From assembly GCA_023653785.1 (NCBI GenBank), contig JAMKCH010072209.1, positions 1 through 64,000 on the forward strand: DNA of 64,000 bases. The letters are read 5' to 3'. A program made the position numbers and the translations under genes. Source of the stretch: Ophioderma brevispina. Its lineage: Eukaryota; Echinodermata; Ophiuroidea; Amphilepidida; Ophiodermatidae. The notes under the pieces were generated by a model. That model was not told where the DNA came from and made no database searches. It was given only the letters and a program-made list of their open reading frames with translations. This document shows positions 47,457 through 58,509 of this stretch, piece after piece. How positions within the stretch are numbered: position 1 is the stretch's first letter; each line of letters starts with the position of its first letter.

Positions 47457-50100
47457 TGATGTTTGACCTGGTCCTTTCCTCCTCCACTAATGGAGTATTT
47501 GGCCCATTTCACAAATTAGGCGCCACTTTTTTTTCACTGAGGGTTAAATTTCAAAGTAAGTTAAAAGTTGTTTACTACGCGTTTCTTCTTGCCAAGGCTA
47601 ATGTTTTCATAAGAAAAGAAGTCCTCTGTCGCGTTTACTTGTTCCCCCCTCTCAATAAAATTCAGTTACTCATTTACTTTTGGGTAATTTGTGGAAAATA
47701 ATTCAAAAATACAATAATAATGTTACATTGAGACTTGTCCTATCATGACAATGGCCATTGGGGCCAGCAGAAAGTATAACCCCAGGCTGTCCTGCTAGAC
47801 AAAATTTGAATAAATTTGGTTTTTCACAGATATATGGAAAATTCAAGGTGTATTTTGTGGCCAAAATGGCAATTGACCTACTAAGAGTTTACTTCTCACG
47901 AAATATGTTATGGGCTCTATAATTCATGGTTTTAAAAAAGCGCTTGTTATAGGTAATAAGGGACAAATATGCCAGCTGGGCCAGGATAAATATAGTTGAT
48001 ATCAATGTTTGTAAAAATTGGGGGTGTGACATATTACATGTGGAACCGGAACAAGCTATGATGTTGACTAACAGTGTTTTCAACCCAAGAATGCTTGAAG
48101 AGTACATTTTATGATTTTCCCTAAATCACGTAAATTCTGTCCAAACACTTTATTTGGATCCAGCAGTATAAGTGCGGCCTGTTTCATAGGTAGATGCAAC
48201 CTTAGCAGTTTACCACTTTAGGACCACCCTGTGTAAAATAGAGGGGGGCCTGGAAATATCTTGTGGGCATTTTGCACTTATGGGTCCCTACATGGCCTAC
48301 CTCCACTATCTTAACCAAGTTTCTCTCTTTGTTTTCAGGGACACTCATGTCCCAATGGTCAAAATCTGGTTAACAGTTGTCAACCTGAAAACATGTATTT
48401 TTGTTTTCATCTGTCATTAATAACCCTGTTGAGGCTATCAGTTGAAGTGTTTTATTTTGCTGAGATATTTGTATCTTTGTCATTTCAAACATGTAAAAAC
48501 CCAAGTAGTGAACAGCCTTTAGGGACTTAAACCATGTCAAAAGTTGTGGCCTAGACTGACAGGGTTCCGTTTCACAGTTGTAATACAGGAATCATTTTAC
48601 CTACATACACCAAAAGGTTTTCTTGTGGTATTTTTATTTCACATAATTACATTATACCCTTCAAGATTATACATACAAAAAATTAGATGTCTGGTTATAA
48701 AACTTACAAATTACCACTTAATTGGATCCCTTGTTCAACCACATGTTTTCCGGTCACAAAGTTGTCAACGATCCAGCCTTTAGGCAGAAGTCCTTGCTCT
48801 GTGTATTAATACTTCCATCTTGAGAACTTATTTTTGTGCAGAGTACTTTCATTTATTTTCACTATACTATCAAATTAATAGTTTTGAACAACTATTCAAA
48901 GCTGTCTTTGCTTTACAACCGATGAAGAAGATCCGTTCACATGCGGACTTGGCGTAGGTTTTGTCACGTCCCGCCCTTTAATAGTTCTAATATCCTGTAA
49001 AATAATAGCTCTGGGCAAACTTCTATTTTTAGAGTAATGTTTAAAGTTTTTTGCATGGGCTTTTGAATGAACGTAAATTGCAGTTTGTCCAGTTTTATCC
49101 TGTTTTCAAAAAATGTATTCCCATTACCCAATGGACATTGTCAGCGTCCTGCACAGCCGTAACCAGCAACCAGACAACTCAAACAATTTTTTGTAACTTA
49201 AGACAAACCTAAGGGTTAAACACAATAGTTTTATGTGAATTAGTTAAAGTACTTCCTTGTAAAAGCATAACAATAGGTTTTTGTTTTTAGTTAGATGGCA
49301 AAAAGATAGTGATTTTAGTCCAAATTCCGTTCCACATGTCCGTCCTGTGCACAACACACATCTATGCTGATTTCTGCAAATTTCACTGCACTGAGTGAGA
49401 ATTGCTGGCATTTCACACACAATCTTTTACTAACTAGGAAGTAATTCATCTATATGAACCAATCCACTCTATCTACTTGTTTTATTTTTTTTAATAACTT
49501 TTTATGTCAAAACCTGTTTTGGGGCCGAAAATAGAGGAAAAGTGTTATACAAAACGGCCAAAATTAAGTTGTAAAAACACTGTTCCTTTTCATTCACCCA
49601 GAGCTGCCAAAAACTGCATATAAGAAATAAATGATTAGACAAGTCCCTATTTCTTTTGGTAATTAAAATAATGGTCCCATCAATTAGTGTAACTTTTTCA
49701 ACCAAATTGCTCAATTTTTAAAACTTTCTGATCAAAAAAAAGCAATAACGGGAAAAGAGTGAAGCTCCAGAAACCTATTTTTTCTTTTAATTCTGTACTG
49801 TTATACGCACACAGAAAGTAAAAATGAAGCTTGTTACTGTGTTTGAAAAACATACCCCTGGTTGCCAAAGTTGCATCTACTATGAAACCGGCCCTGGGCT
49901 ATTGTTAGGGGTGTATGTGACATTTCTTCTTTTTCTTGTGAACGACAATTGCATTAATATCTGATTAGTTTAAATCCGGAAGATTAGTTTATTTCAGTCC
50001 AAACTGAATTTTTTGACAAGACCGATCACATTTTTGTGGTTCCGCCAGCTATAGCTGGCATGACCCCTTAGCAATCCCAAAAGCATATCCGTTGTTCGTG
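47457..50100. other. No supported gene
   Basis: AT-rich. The 81-codon frame at 47456-47701 and the minus frames at 47889-48107 and 49502-49714 have no recognisable motif. Confidence 0.35.
48339..48530 (+). other. Weak candidate exon
   Basis: A good acceptor TTCTCTCTTTGTTTTCAG ends at 48338. The frame is open for 63 codons and begins GHSCPNGQNLVNSCQPE, recalling Cys-rich extracellular modules. The C-terminal half is hydrophobic and less convincing. Chance cannot be excluded. Confidence 0.2.
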
Positions 50101-50129
50101 GTGTATGTATGTGTGTGTGTGTTTGTGTG
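50101..50129 (+). repeat. (TG)n microsatellite
   Basis: About 29 bases of TG/TATG repeats. Confidence 0.9.
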
Positions 50130-50664
50130 AATTTTGGTGTTTCACAAATTGTTAATTTTTTTTGTGTCGCCTGCCCGAATTAGGCAGGAAGGACACCTAG
50201 GGATCCTTTGTCCACTGTAGTTTGTCTGTTGTTGCTGTCTGTTGTGAAAAAGGGTTAACATTTGGCATGTAATATCCACATACTTGATGGATTTAAACCA
50301 CACTTGGGGTCCACGGTTTTGTAACATGGCATCCCCCACTTGTTGAGTGAGGTCAAGGTCACATGCAAGGTCAAAAGGTCCTGTGAAGGTCAATATTGTA
50401 AAATAGGCTGAACAGTAGTTGACCTCATATGACCAGTTGAAAGTTCAATTGGAACCACCTTGATCAAGGTGCCACAACATTGGACCCCTCATTTGTTGAT
50501 GAGGTCACAGGTCACATATCACTGTCAAAGGTCATGTTAGGCCTATCATTTACTACCCGTGACGGCAGGCGACACACAGCGGCGGTGTTCCGAGGACCGA
50601 TTTATTTTTAATGGACCTCAACCAAACTTTTGTCCATAGGTGCACCATGTGATCCCTCATATGT
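50130..50664. repeat. AGGTCA-rich repeat flanking a foldback
   Basis: Multiple AAGGTCA/GAGGTCA phrases (for example near 50350-50390 and 50500-50540) recur around 51670-51700 beyond the other side of the palindrome. They suggest one larger composite repeat. No gene. Confidence 0.4.
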
Positions 50665-51675
50665 TGATGATAGTCTAGCAGTTTCATGGGTTCCCATCCC
50701 CCCCTTAAACTAAATCTCACCATGATTTTTAGAGACTCTATGACAGCTACCTTAAAGATTAAAGAATTTTTTTATTTTACCAAATCAAATATTGTCCCAC
50801 GGTTGTCCGTTTGGCGGCCATCTTGATAAGATGGATTAATCGTTCAACGTGGTTCAATTTAGTTGAAAAGTATCTCAAATGATGTTTCGTCTCACCATGT
50901 AAGGAATCAGAAAATTTACAGTTTGGTAGATACTGTGGATGTTCAGTTAACAGAGATATAGGGAAATGTGATAACGTCATTGACCTTTGATTGGTCATTG
51001 TATACAGGGGCCAAATGTTTCAAAATGCATGGATCTTGGCAAATTTGGTATCAAATTGTAGCTATGATCTGTCAATCCAGAAAAGTATAGATTGCACTAC
51101 CTAGTTTAGTTAGGTGGTAAAATTTAGGGGGAAGATGCTTTCTCAAGTTGTCATTGTTTTGTATGGGAATTAGGTACTAATCCTCTCTTTCGTAACCGAT
51201 GAACCAAATGCAGATCAAAACATGGAACTGTACATGTCCAGCTTGTGTTGCTCAGGCTCATACGTACCAACAATTTGAACAATCACCAATTTTTGTCAAG
51301 GGTAGCTTGAAGCATTTTTGGGACAATTGGCCGCATTGGTCATGACCAATCAAAAGGTCAATGACCTTTATCACTTTTTCAGCCATATCTCTGTCTGAAA
51401 ATCACAGATAGTCAACTTTTATTTTCTCATTCCTTAGATGAGAACATCATTTGAGATACTTGTTCATCAACTGAAATTGAAAACCACTTTGTGCGATTCA
51501 TCCCTCTTAATAATCCAAGATGACCGCCCAACGACCCCGTGGACAATATTTGATTTTGGTACACACATCAAAATTCTTCTTTCCAGTTGATGTCATAGAG
51601 ATTCTAAAAATCATTTAGAATTTAGTTTTAAGGGGGGTTCATTGGATTCCCCATGATCTGCTAGCTCTGAGATCA
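50665..51675. mobile_element. Foldback element, about 1.0 kb
   Basis: GATAGTCTAGCAG near 50669 mirrors CTGCTAGCTCTGAGATC near 51657-51674. The arms stay paired inward through CCCCCCTTAAACTAAA/TTTAGTTTTAAGGGGGG, CAAATATTGTCCACGG-like, GTATCTCAAATGATG/CATCATTTGAGATAC and TCATTGACCTTTGATTGGTC. The centre is about 51010-51300. No transposase frame. Confidence 0.75.
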
Positions 51676-52049
51676 AAGGTCACGTGCCAGGGTCAAAAGG
51701 TCTGGACGGCCCACAGCTTAATATTCGTTGAATATAGCGCAACTGAACAGCCTCAAGACACCCAAAAATTCTACATCTTTCTAACAAATTTAAATTTTTT
51801 TCTTTTTTCTGGCCTCTTGCTTCAACTTATGTTTCATATAAGCCCATGCATTACCGAGCAAGGCTAAAAGACAAGTGTTTATGAAAAATTTAAAAATGGA
51901 AATGGGTTCTGACATACAAACAGCGCACCTTAATGACTTATAAAATATAACCCATAACATGTGAAAAAAAAAAAAGAAGCCACAACAAGGTAGTGGATGA
52001 GTGAACTAGGTGTTTTTTATCCCAAAAACTCCTTTTGATGGATGTGACA
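51676..52049. other. No gene seen
   Basis: AT-rich with an A run near 51965-51975. Confidence 0.4.
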
Positions 52050-52770
52050 AAAGGGGTGTGAACGGACACATTTTTAGTGGTCTGGCATAATTAAGCGCAT
52101 AATAGGACAAATAAAACCCTCATTGCGGATTTTTAGTGACCACAAATCGCCTAACAAAATAACTGAAATTGGGTACAATAATGATATTATATTTGAGCAG
52201 TGAAAAGAAAGTTGGTTGGATGTGCGGATGTGACAATGTACCAAAAGTGAAGGACAATTAAAATTGCATTGCCCAGCATTAAAGATCGTATGATCCTATA
52301 ACGGGTAGGGTACCATTATAAAAGCTCTTCCAAAAGTATTTCAAATGAAATTACAAGTGGAATATTTCATTCGTGTTACACCCCGAATTCTACACTTAAA
52401 AATGGTGGATGTGACAAAATAAAGTGAACGGACAATGAGTGCTCGCATCCATTTTGCTGTAAACAAAAATTAGGTGAGCAATAAACAACAATGTTTTTAG
52501 TCCCCTAATATTATGGTCATAAATTACATCAATTGACAAATATTCTTTATTACACAAGCTAGAATTGATGTTGGTTTTAAGAACCACTTTAAAACTGGTG
52601 ATAACAGTGAACGGACAATGTCACATCCAACCAATTCTGAATTTTGAATGCTGTCATACTTTACAAGAAAAGCTAGTCCTTAATATTTATCTTAATACAA
52701 AGTGGGCTTATTCTCCACAAAAATAAAGAGGAAAGGACAAATGGTGTGTTGAAGAATCAGCTTTACAAAA
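52050..52770. repeat. Degenerate tandem array, period about 165-205 bp
   Basis: The phrase GGATGTGACAA...GTGAACGGACAAT recurs near 52062, 52226, 52403 and 52605, with a decayed unit near 52735. Between them lie AT-rich spacers with AAAATTA/TAATATTATG phrases. The last unit carries the extra inverse GTCACATCC. Confidence 0.5.
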
Positions 52771-52875
52771 ATAACCTTAATTACAGTTGACACCAGAAAT
52801 GGTCATTTAGGCATGTTATGAATAGCACAAACATCTAAAAATTGTGACAGGAGCAAGTTGTTTAAGCTATGGGGG

Positions 52876-53140
52876 ATACAGTATAGATCGAATTACGTAG
52901 CCAATTTCCCGCGATTTCCCCGCAATTGCCCTGCGATTTCACCGCAAATTCATCGCGATTGTCACCGCAAAACCGCAAATCATCGCGGATTTATCGCAGG
53001 GGTGACGAGGTCAAACGACCATGCTTACGTTCCCCGCGGTGACACTAATACCCGACGGCCGCTGAAGTTAGCGGTGAGGTTGCGGTGGTTTTGCGATGTA
53101 GTGGCTGAATTATATCATGGAGTTACAATGCCGTACAGCT
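52876..53140. repeat. GC-rich repeat with CGCGATTTCCCCGCAATT phrases, copy 1
   Basis: It starts TACAGTATAGATCGAATTAC, followed by about ten short phrases built on CGCGATTT, CCGCAAAT and CCGCAATT. The opening motif is found in inverse orientation at the right end of 55680-55998. Confidence 0.5.
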
Positions 53141-55679
53141 GATTATATTTGGGCCATTTGTGTTACTTGAGTGCTCCCACCAAGATTGTTGTTTATGATC
53201 ACCTCCTTGTATGATTCCATGTACGGAGATGCACGGAGTTGTGCCGCGGTATAGGCGATGCATGATTTTTAAACATGAGTTTAAGTTGTGGAAGCGGCCC
53301 CCCCGCTTTCCTATTTAAAATAACTTAAAATGGTTAAAATAAAAACCAAAAACCCAAACCTGTGACACAACACAACACATGCCCGCTTTGACACTTCATG
53401 ATTTCATTAGAAAAGGAATTTTCCCCCGGGAAATTTAGGCCTGACATAGTAAAAAAAAGTAATTTTTCCTATTCTACCTGATGAAAGTTTTCATGTGGCC
53501 TGGTGTCTCATCTCTGAATAAAGCGTCCGTATAAATAATGAAACGGAATGCGCCTGATTTGCTCTATATATGTTGCATTGCGAACTAGGCCAGCTCAAAA
53601 CTTAGTGAGTTTCCTCCAAAATAAGTACAAGTTATGACTTTGTTTGATTCCATGTCTAGAGTTGCTTATTTTGTTAAAATCTGCAGCTAATTGAGTAGAA
53701 ATCGCGGGCAAAATTCCAATTTTTATCAGCCCAGCTGAACATCGGCCGATAATTTCCATGAAAATTACCATATTTTGATAGCAGCCAGACCAAAGGATTT
53801 GCCTAGTGAGGTGAAAGCTTTGACACCAACAATACTGCTCGCCCTTGTGGTTGCAATCAATATTTTGATTTATTCCAGCTGTCATAAAGTTTATGCTTGA
53901 GAAATATACCAGATAAAAAAAAAAAAAAAAGGACAGTCAGTTTGAACAATCTGCATATTAAATTTCCAAGGTTATTTTTGGCGAACAAACATCACGAACG
54001 ATATCCCGATGCAACATTCCCACGCAGCTCCCCCTTGACATACTTTTACTATAGTCCTACTTCGGGTGAATTACACCTAATTAAGGGGTGCATGGACCTC
54101 AGCTGCGTGCACGTGCATATACACCACAAGGAATTTTCCAGCCTCCGACACTTTAATACTGTAACAAATTCCATTCTGTTTCTATGAGAACAGCATGCAA
54201 ACTTCCAAAACGTAAAATGAGGTTGTAATTAAACCTTGCGCTTGACAAAATCTGTTTTCTCCACATTTTTGTATAATAATTGCAGTAGAACTTCTCAGAA
54301 CAAATCACAAGTGATTTGATTTTCTCAAGACGCGTAGACGTGAATTTTTTTCTAATACAATTTTTCCTAATTACGTCACATGGGGATTCCCCGTGGTTAC
54401 AATTACGGCGGGTTGGAGGGGCGAGTTTGCAGTTGCTTATTTCTATTTTTTTTAATCAGGTTCGCCCCAGTCTGAAAATTGTAAACATCAGTATAGAGGC
54501 CTCTGAGGACAAAAACTTATTGGTGAAAACAACACAAGCAGACGTGAGAGCAGCGATGGCATTTTTATAGAAAAAATTTTTTCCCGCCCTTGCAAAAAAT
54601 GTTAGCGAAAATAATTATGCAAATGGTCGACAATACAGGTGTGACATTTCAGCCCAGGTCACGCCTATCGGGGCGCGATCCTAGATTTTTTCCTGTTGGA
54701 AAAATTGAAAGAAAGGTCATGTCATGCACACACACAGGAAGGTAGAACTGCGAAAACGTTCAATCTCTATTTTATTCGGAAATGTTCAAAGCATATAGGA
54801 AAATAATTTTAAAACGGGATTTGATGGCGCAGATGCCCGAGTTTTTAGCAAAAGTCTCCGATATTCAGCGGAAATTACTTCGAGTGTTTCTTAATGTTTC
54901 TAGTGACGCTTAGATTTTATTCTACCTATTAAATAACATAAAACCTTGGTAATTAGTGATGAAGTCGAATGTATTGGCCAAATCCCAGCTTAAAATCCGT
55001 GATCGACGAATTTCCACCACAACCTTCAATTAAGTTAAGGAATAAGATTACTATACCATTGAAACACGATTCTTTTTTTCATTTGCTTATTTCCTCGTTT
55101 ATCATTCTTTTGATGGATAGCGCTTTTCCCCTACTCAATCAAAAGCGTTTCATTACTTTGCACACAGGAATGAAACGTTTCAAACATACCATTTGCCAAT
55201 CAGTAATTATTATGTCACCCAGGGCATGTGTAATATTTTTACAAATTGATCGTCAGAAACAGCAGAATTGCTTTTTTTTTATTTTGCGTTATGCTTCCCC
55301 TATTTAATCTCAATCTATATTAAATCGATAGTGCTGTAGATTTTTATTTGACATACTGGTTGCGTCTTTGGGAACGTATTTTGTGAAACTAACAGAAATT
55401 CCCTAATAATAAGTCTTAGTTCGGCTGATATTTCAAACATTATTACAAACTTGGGACCAATACCTGGCAACAGAATTAAACATGGAATATCGTTAAAAAG
55501 TTGGCTATAACAGCTGCAATGTGATTGAATTAAATGAACTGGAATACATAATGTCCGCGATCAAACCACTCGCGAGATGTCCTTGAAAGGAAACTAGTGT
55601 AATGTGTTGAACGCGAATAAATATTACAAAATCGCTATGAGACAAGCTCACCAAATATAACGCTTTTTTTTTTGTTTGT
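53141..55679. other. No supported gene
   Basis: Frames at 53595-53885 (-), 53897-54187 (+), 54316-54570 (+) and 54969-55307 (+) have no recognisable motif or splice support. An A run lies at 53916-53930. Confidence 0.35.
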
Positions 55680-55998
55680 TGTTGTTGCTGTATCGGCATT
55701 TTTCCCCCGTGAATTTTTGAGGCAGAACCAATCTCTCATCTTCTCTGGTATCAGTGTTGGTCACAACCACCTATCACGGCCGGGGGCCCTATGGATATCG
55801 GGCGGCCGTCGATCGGCCCGAGGCTTCTTCCGAAGATTTTCTTTCCCCGCGAACCAACGCGATTTCCCCGCAATTCCCTCTCGATGATTTTGCGGGTTAC
55901 CGTGTTTTCATTCGCAATTTTCTCGCGCTTATCCCCGCGATTTCAATTGCCAATTTCCCCGCGGGTGGCCTGGTTACTCCATTTCGATCTGTACTGTA
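55680..55998. repeat. GC-rich repeat, copy 2 (opposite orientation end)
   Basis: It contains ACGCGATTTCCCCGCAATTC and similar phrases. It ends TCGATCTGTACTGTA, the reverse complement of the start of copy 1. Three overlapping open frames here are by-products of the GC content. Confidence 0.5.
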
Positions 55999-56432
55999 AG
56001 TCAAAGGGAGGAATGTGAAAAACCGACAATAAGATAACTCCTGTTCCCATAATTTTGAACATGCAGGAAGGAAAGACAAAATTCAAAAAAGTGGCGCCTA
56101 ATCATTAAACGTGTTATGGGCCAGTTTGTCTTAATCACTTTCTTAGGTTTGTGAAACTCATTTTACTTGATCCTCATGTGCATTGCATTGATGTTTTGCT
56201 TCATCATAGTTCCCTGCTAGAATCTGCATATAGGCCCACCCCTTCTATGTTGATATAGTTTACAATCTTTATAAAGGGTCCTTGTATGAATATTTGTTAT
56301 ACTTTGATGTAAATCATGTTTACATAATGGAATATCAGAAGAACAAATATAAAATAAAAAAGTAAGTAATGCCTGTATCTCATCATAAATTATTCTGTGC
56401 TACATATTTTCTGTATTCCAACCAACGTCAAG
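55999..56432. other. No gene seen
   Basis: AT-rich; precedes the candidate exon. Confidence 0.35.
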
Positions 56433-56551
56433 CAACCATATTTGAGACGTTCTTGCTAAACACAACACTGCTATGGAACCTAAATGGGGTACAACAGCTG
56501 GTTGAGTACCTCTGTGGCTGCGAGGGCATGGGAATCTGGCATCGCTTCAAG
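56433..56551 (+). other. Candidate internal exon with consensus donor
   Basis: A perfect donor AAG/GTAAGTGT follows at 56552. A pyrimidine-containing acceptor ending CGTCAAG lies before 56433. The open frame gives a well-mixed, protein-like peptide (LLNTTLLWNLNGVQQLVEYL, then CGCEGMGIWHRFK). I do not recognise the family. The true 5' boundary could lie further upstream, as the frame is open from 56369. Confidence 0.35.
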
Positions 56552-57056
56552 GTAAGTGTCAACACGAGCGTAGTTCATGTTGGCTAATTAGGCTGAATAT
56601 TTGAAAGCTTTCCTGTACTTGAACTTTATGTAACCAGTGGCTTTGCTGGGATAAAAAATTGTCCATCAAACCTGGCATTTGCATTGGGCCATGGCCCTAT
56701 CCTTATCACCCCAGCAGATAAGCACTTTATAACTTGCCACGTTCCTCGGACTTAGGGCTACTTCTAGCTCGGATTCGCTTCAGCGGTTTGCCATTGTTTT
56801 AGTGGCATTGAGTTAACCATTACTCAAAACTAGCGAGACAATAGCAATTCTGACTGCAACCTGCTCTAGATTTCTAGCAAGAGTGTCTGGCCTCAGGCCA
56901 TTTTACAATGAAACTGCAACCCGATATCAGCTCTTCTGCGCACACATGTGCCGACGGGAGGTCAGTAATTTCCAATCTTTATCCCTAAAGTAGTCCCTGG
57001 TGTGTGTGAGGCCCATGAATTGCCTAGCACATGTCCCAGTGAAAAAGGGTTAAACT
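56552..57056. other. No gene seen
   Basis: Possibly an intron of whatever gene owns the preceding candidate exon. No further feature seen. Confidence 0.3.
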
Positions 57057-58509
57057 TTAAAGGTTTTTGTTCCGTCGTCTTTGGGACCCCATCCCCCTGA
57101 TTTACCCGGTTGTATCAATTTTGATATCAGAATGATGAAAAGACCCATATTTTTTCCTCGGCGATGAATATTTTTAGACGTGTTGGTAGTGAACATGAAG
57201 AAAATTTTAAAACTGATCAACACTCACATTTTGTTTGTTCGAATATTTCGGAGAACCCATTCTCCGTCATTGGTGTATTTTGCTGGAATGGACTGGCATA
57301 ATTCTCTACCTTCTGAACGTAGGTGGCGTTCTATTAGGTGTTGCCATCAGTGTTTACAGAAAACCACTCATCCTGATCAATACTTAGACTTCACACACAC
57401 CATCCACTTGAGCACAAACTTAGTGTAATCAGAACTTTATTCCACCGGGCAGAATCAGTGGTCACAGACCCAACTGCTAAAATCGCTGAAGTTGAGCACG
57501 TCAAGTCGGCCCTTTCGTAATTTGGCACACACAAGAGTTGGAGTTTAGAGAGCCTGTGCCAAATCTCAAAGCACGACCCCCTCGGAACATTTAAAGCAAA
57601 GTCCACATCCAAACCATCAAACTTTAAGTTGTGTTCGGTACGTCACAGGTAGTGTCGGCAAAAGTAACGCGTGTACTCGGTTCTATGGTATCTGCAGTGT
57701 TCAAACCCTCATAGAAACTCTCCGTCCATTTCTAGTCGCCCCCAAGGACAAAACTATATTGAAGATCAATCGTGAGTAGTTTATGTCCGCATTCCCTTTA
57801 AACACAATAAAAACGTAACGCGAACTTGTAAAGCAAAATAAAAAAAGTTTATAATTGGCTAGACAACAGATCGGTTGGTGAGCGACTGAAAGAGCATACT
57901 GCTAAGACAGTAACACCTCGGCTGTCGCGGAACATCAAAAACTCACAGGCTAACACCCCCGACACGGATGAACCCAAGTGCTGTGCCGAAGGGACCAAAC
58001 GTTCTTCACAGAAAAATAAAGGAATCCATCTGTATCAGAAAAAACATCCCCCACTTTGAAAGCGACGGGGGGGCAGGGAACACAAGTGGTGGGCATAATT
58101 CTCTCTTTGCAACCCTAATAGAACGCCACCTACGTTCAGAAGGTAGAGAATTATGCCAGTCCATTCGCAAAAAACCGCTAATGACGGAGTAGGGTTACTA
58201 CTCCGACATATTCGAACCAAACAAATGTGAGTTTGATGATCGAGTTTTTAAAATTTTTTTCTTTCACATCTTTTTCTCATTGTTCGAATTTTGAGCCCAA
58301 TCAAAAGTCCATTCCACTTCCCAGGATATAAACAAAAAACCGCCGTTTTTTTTTTTTTTTTTTTTTTTTAATATTGTTTAAAATTCTTCTTCTACCATCA
58401 AAACACAGTTTGTTTCCCGACTGTACTTGATAGGGCATACAATCAAGTGTCAGGCTCTCAGATCAAGTATAGAACATAATAGATATAAATTGGAACAAGC
58501 AACCTTTTA
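57057..58509. mobile_element. TIR element, family D, copy 2, split by a foldback
   Basis: It starts TTAAAGGTTTTTGTTCCG and ends GGAACAAGCAACCTTTTAA, an imperfect inverted repeat. It is co-linear with 39906-40244 on both sides of a 1.1 kb insertion (57160-58270). A T run lies at about 58345-58369. Confidence 0.65.
57160..58270. mobile_element. Foldback element nested in family D
   Basis: Left 57185-57345 and right 58095-58260 are inverted copies: AATGGACTGGCATAATTCTC, TACCTTCTGAACGTAGGTGG and GTTCTATTAGG on the left reappear in reverse complement on the right. Inserted between TTTTTTCCTC and TTTTTCTC of the host element. About 750 bases between the arms have no gene-like frame. Confidence 0.8.

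Noticed and set aside
55672..56018. Three overlapping plus-strand frames
   Set aside because: All open because of the GC-rich CGCGATTTCCCCGC repeat; no domain in any.
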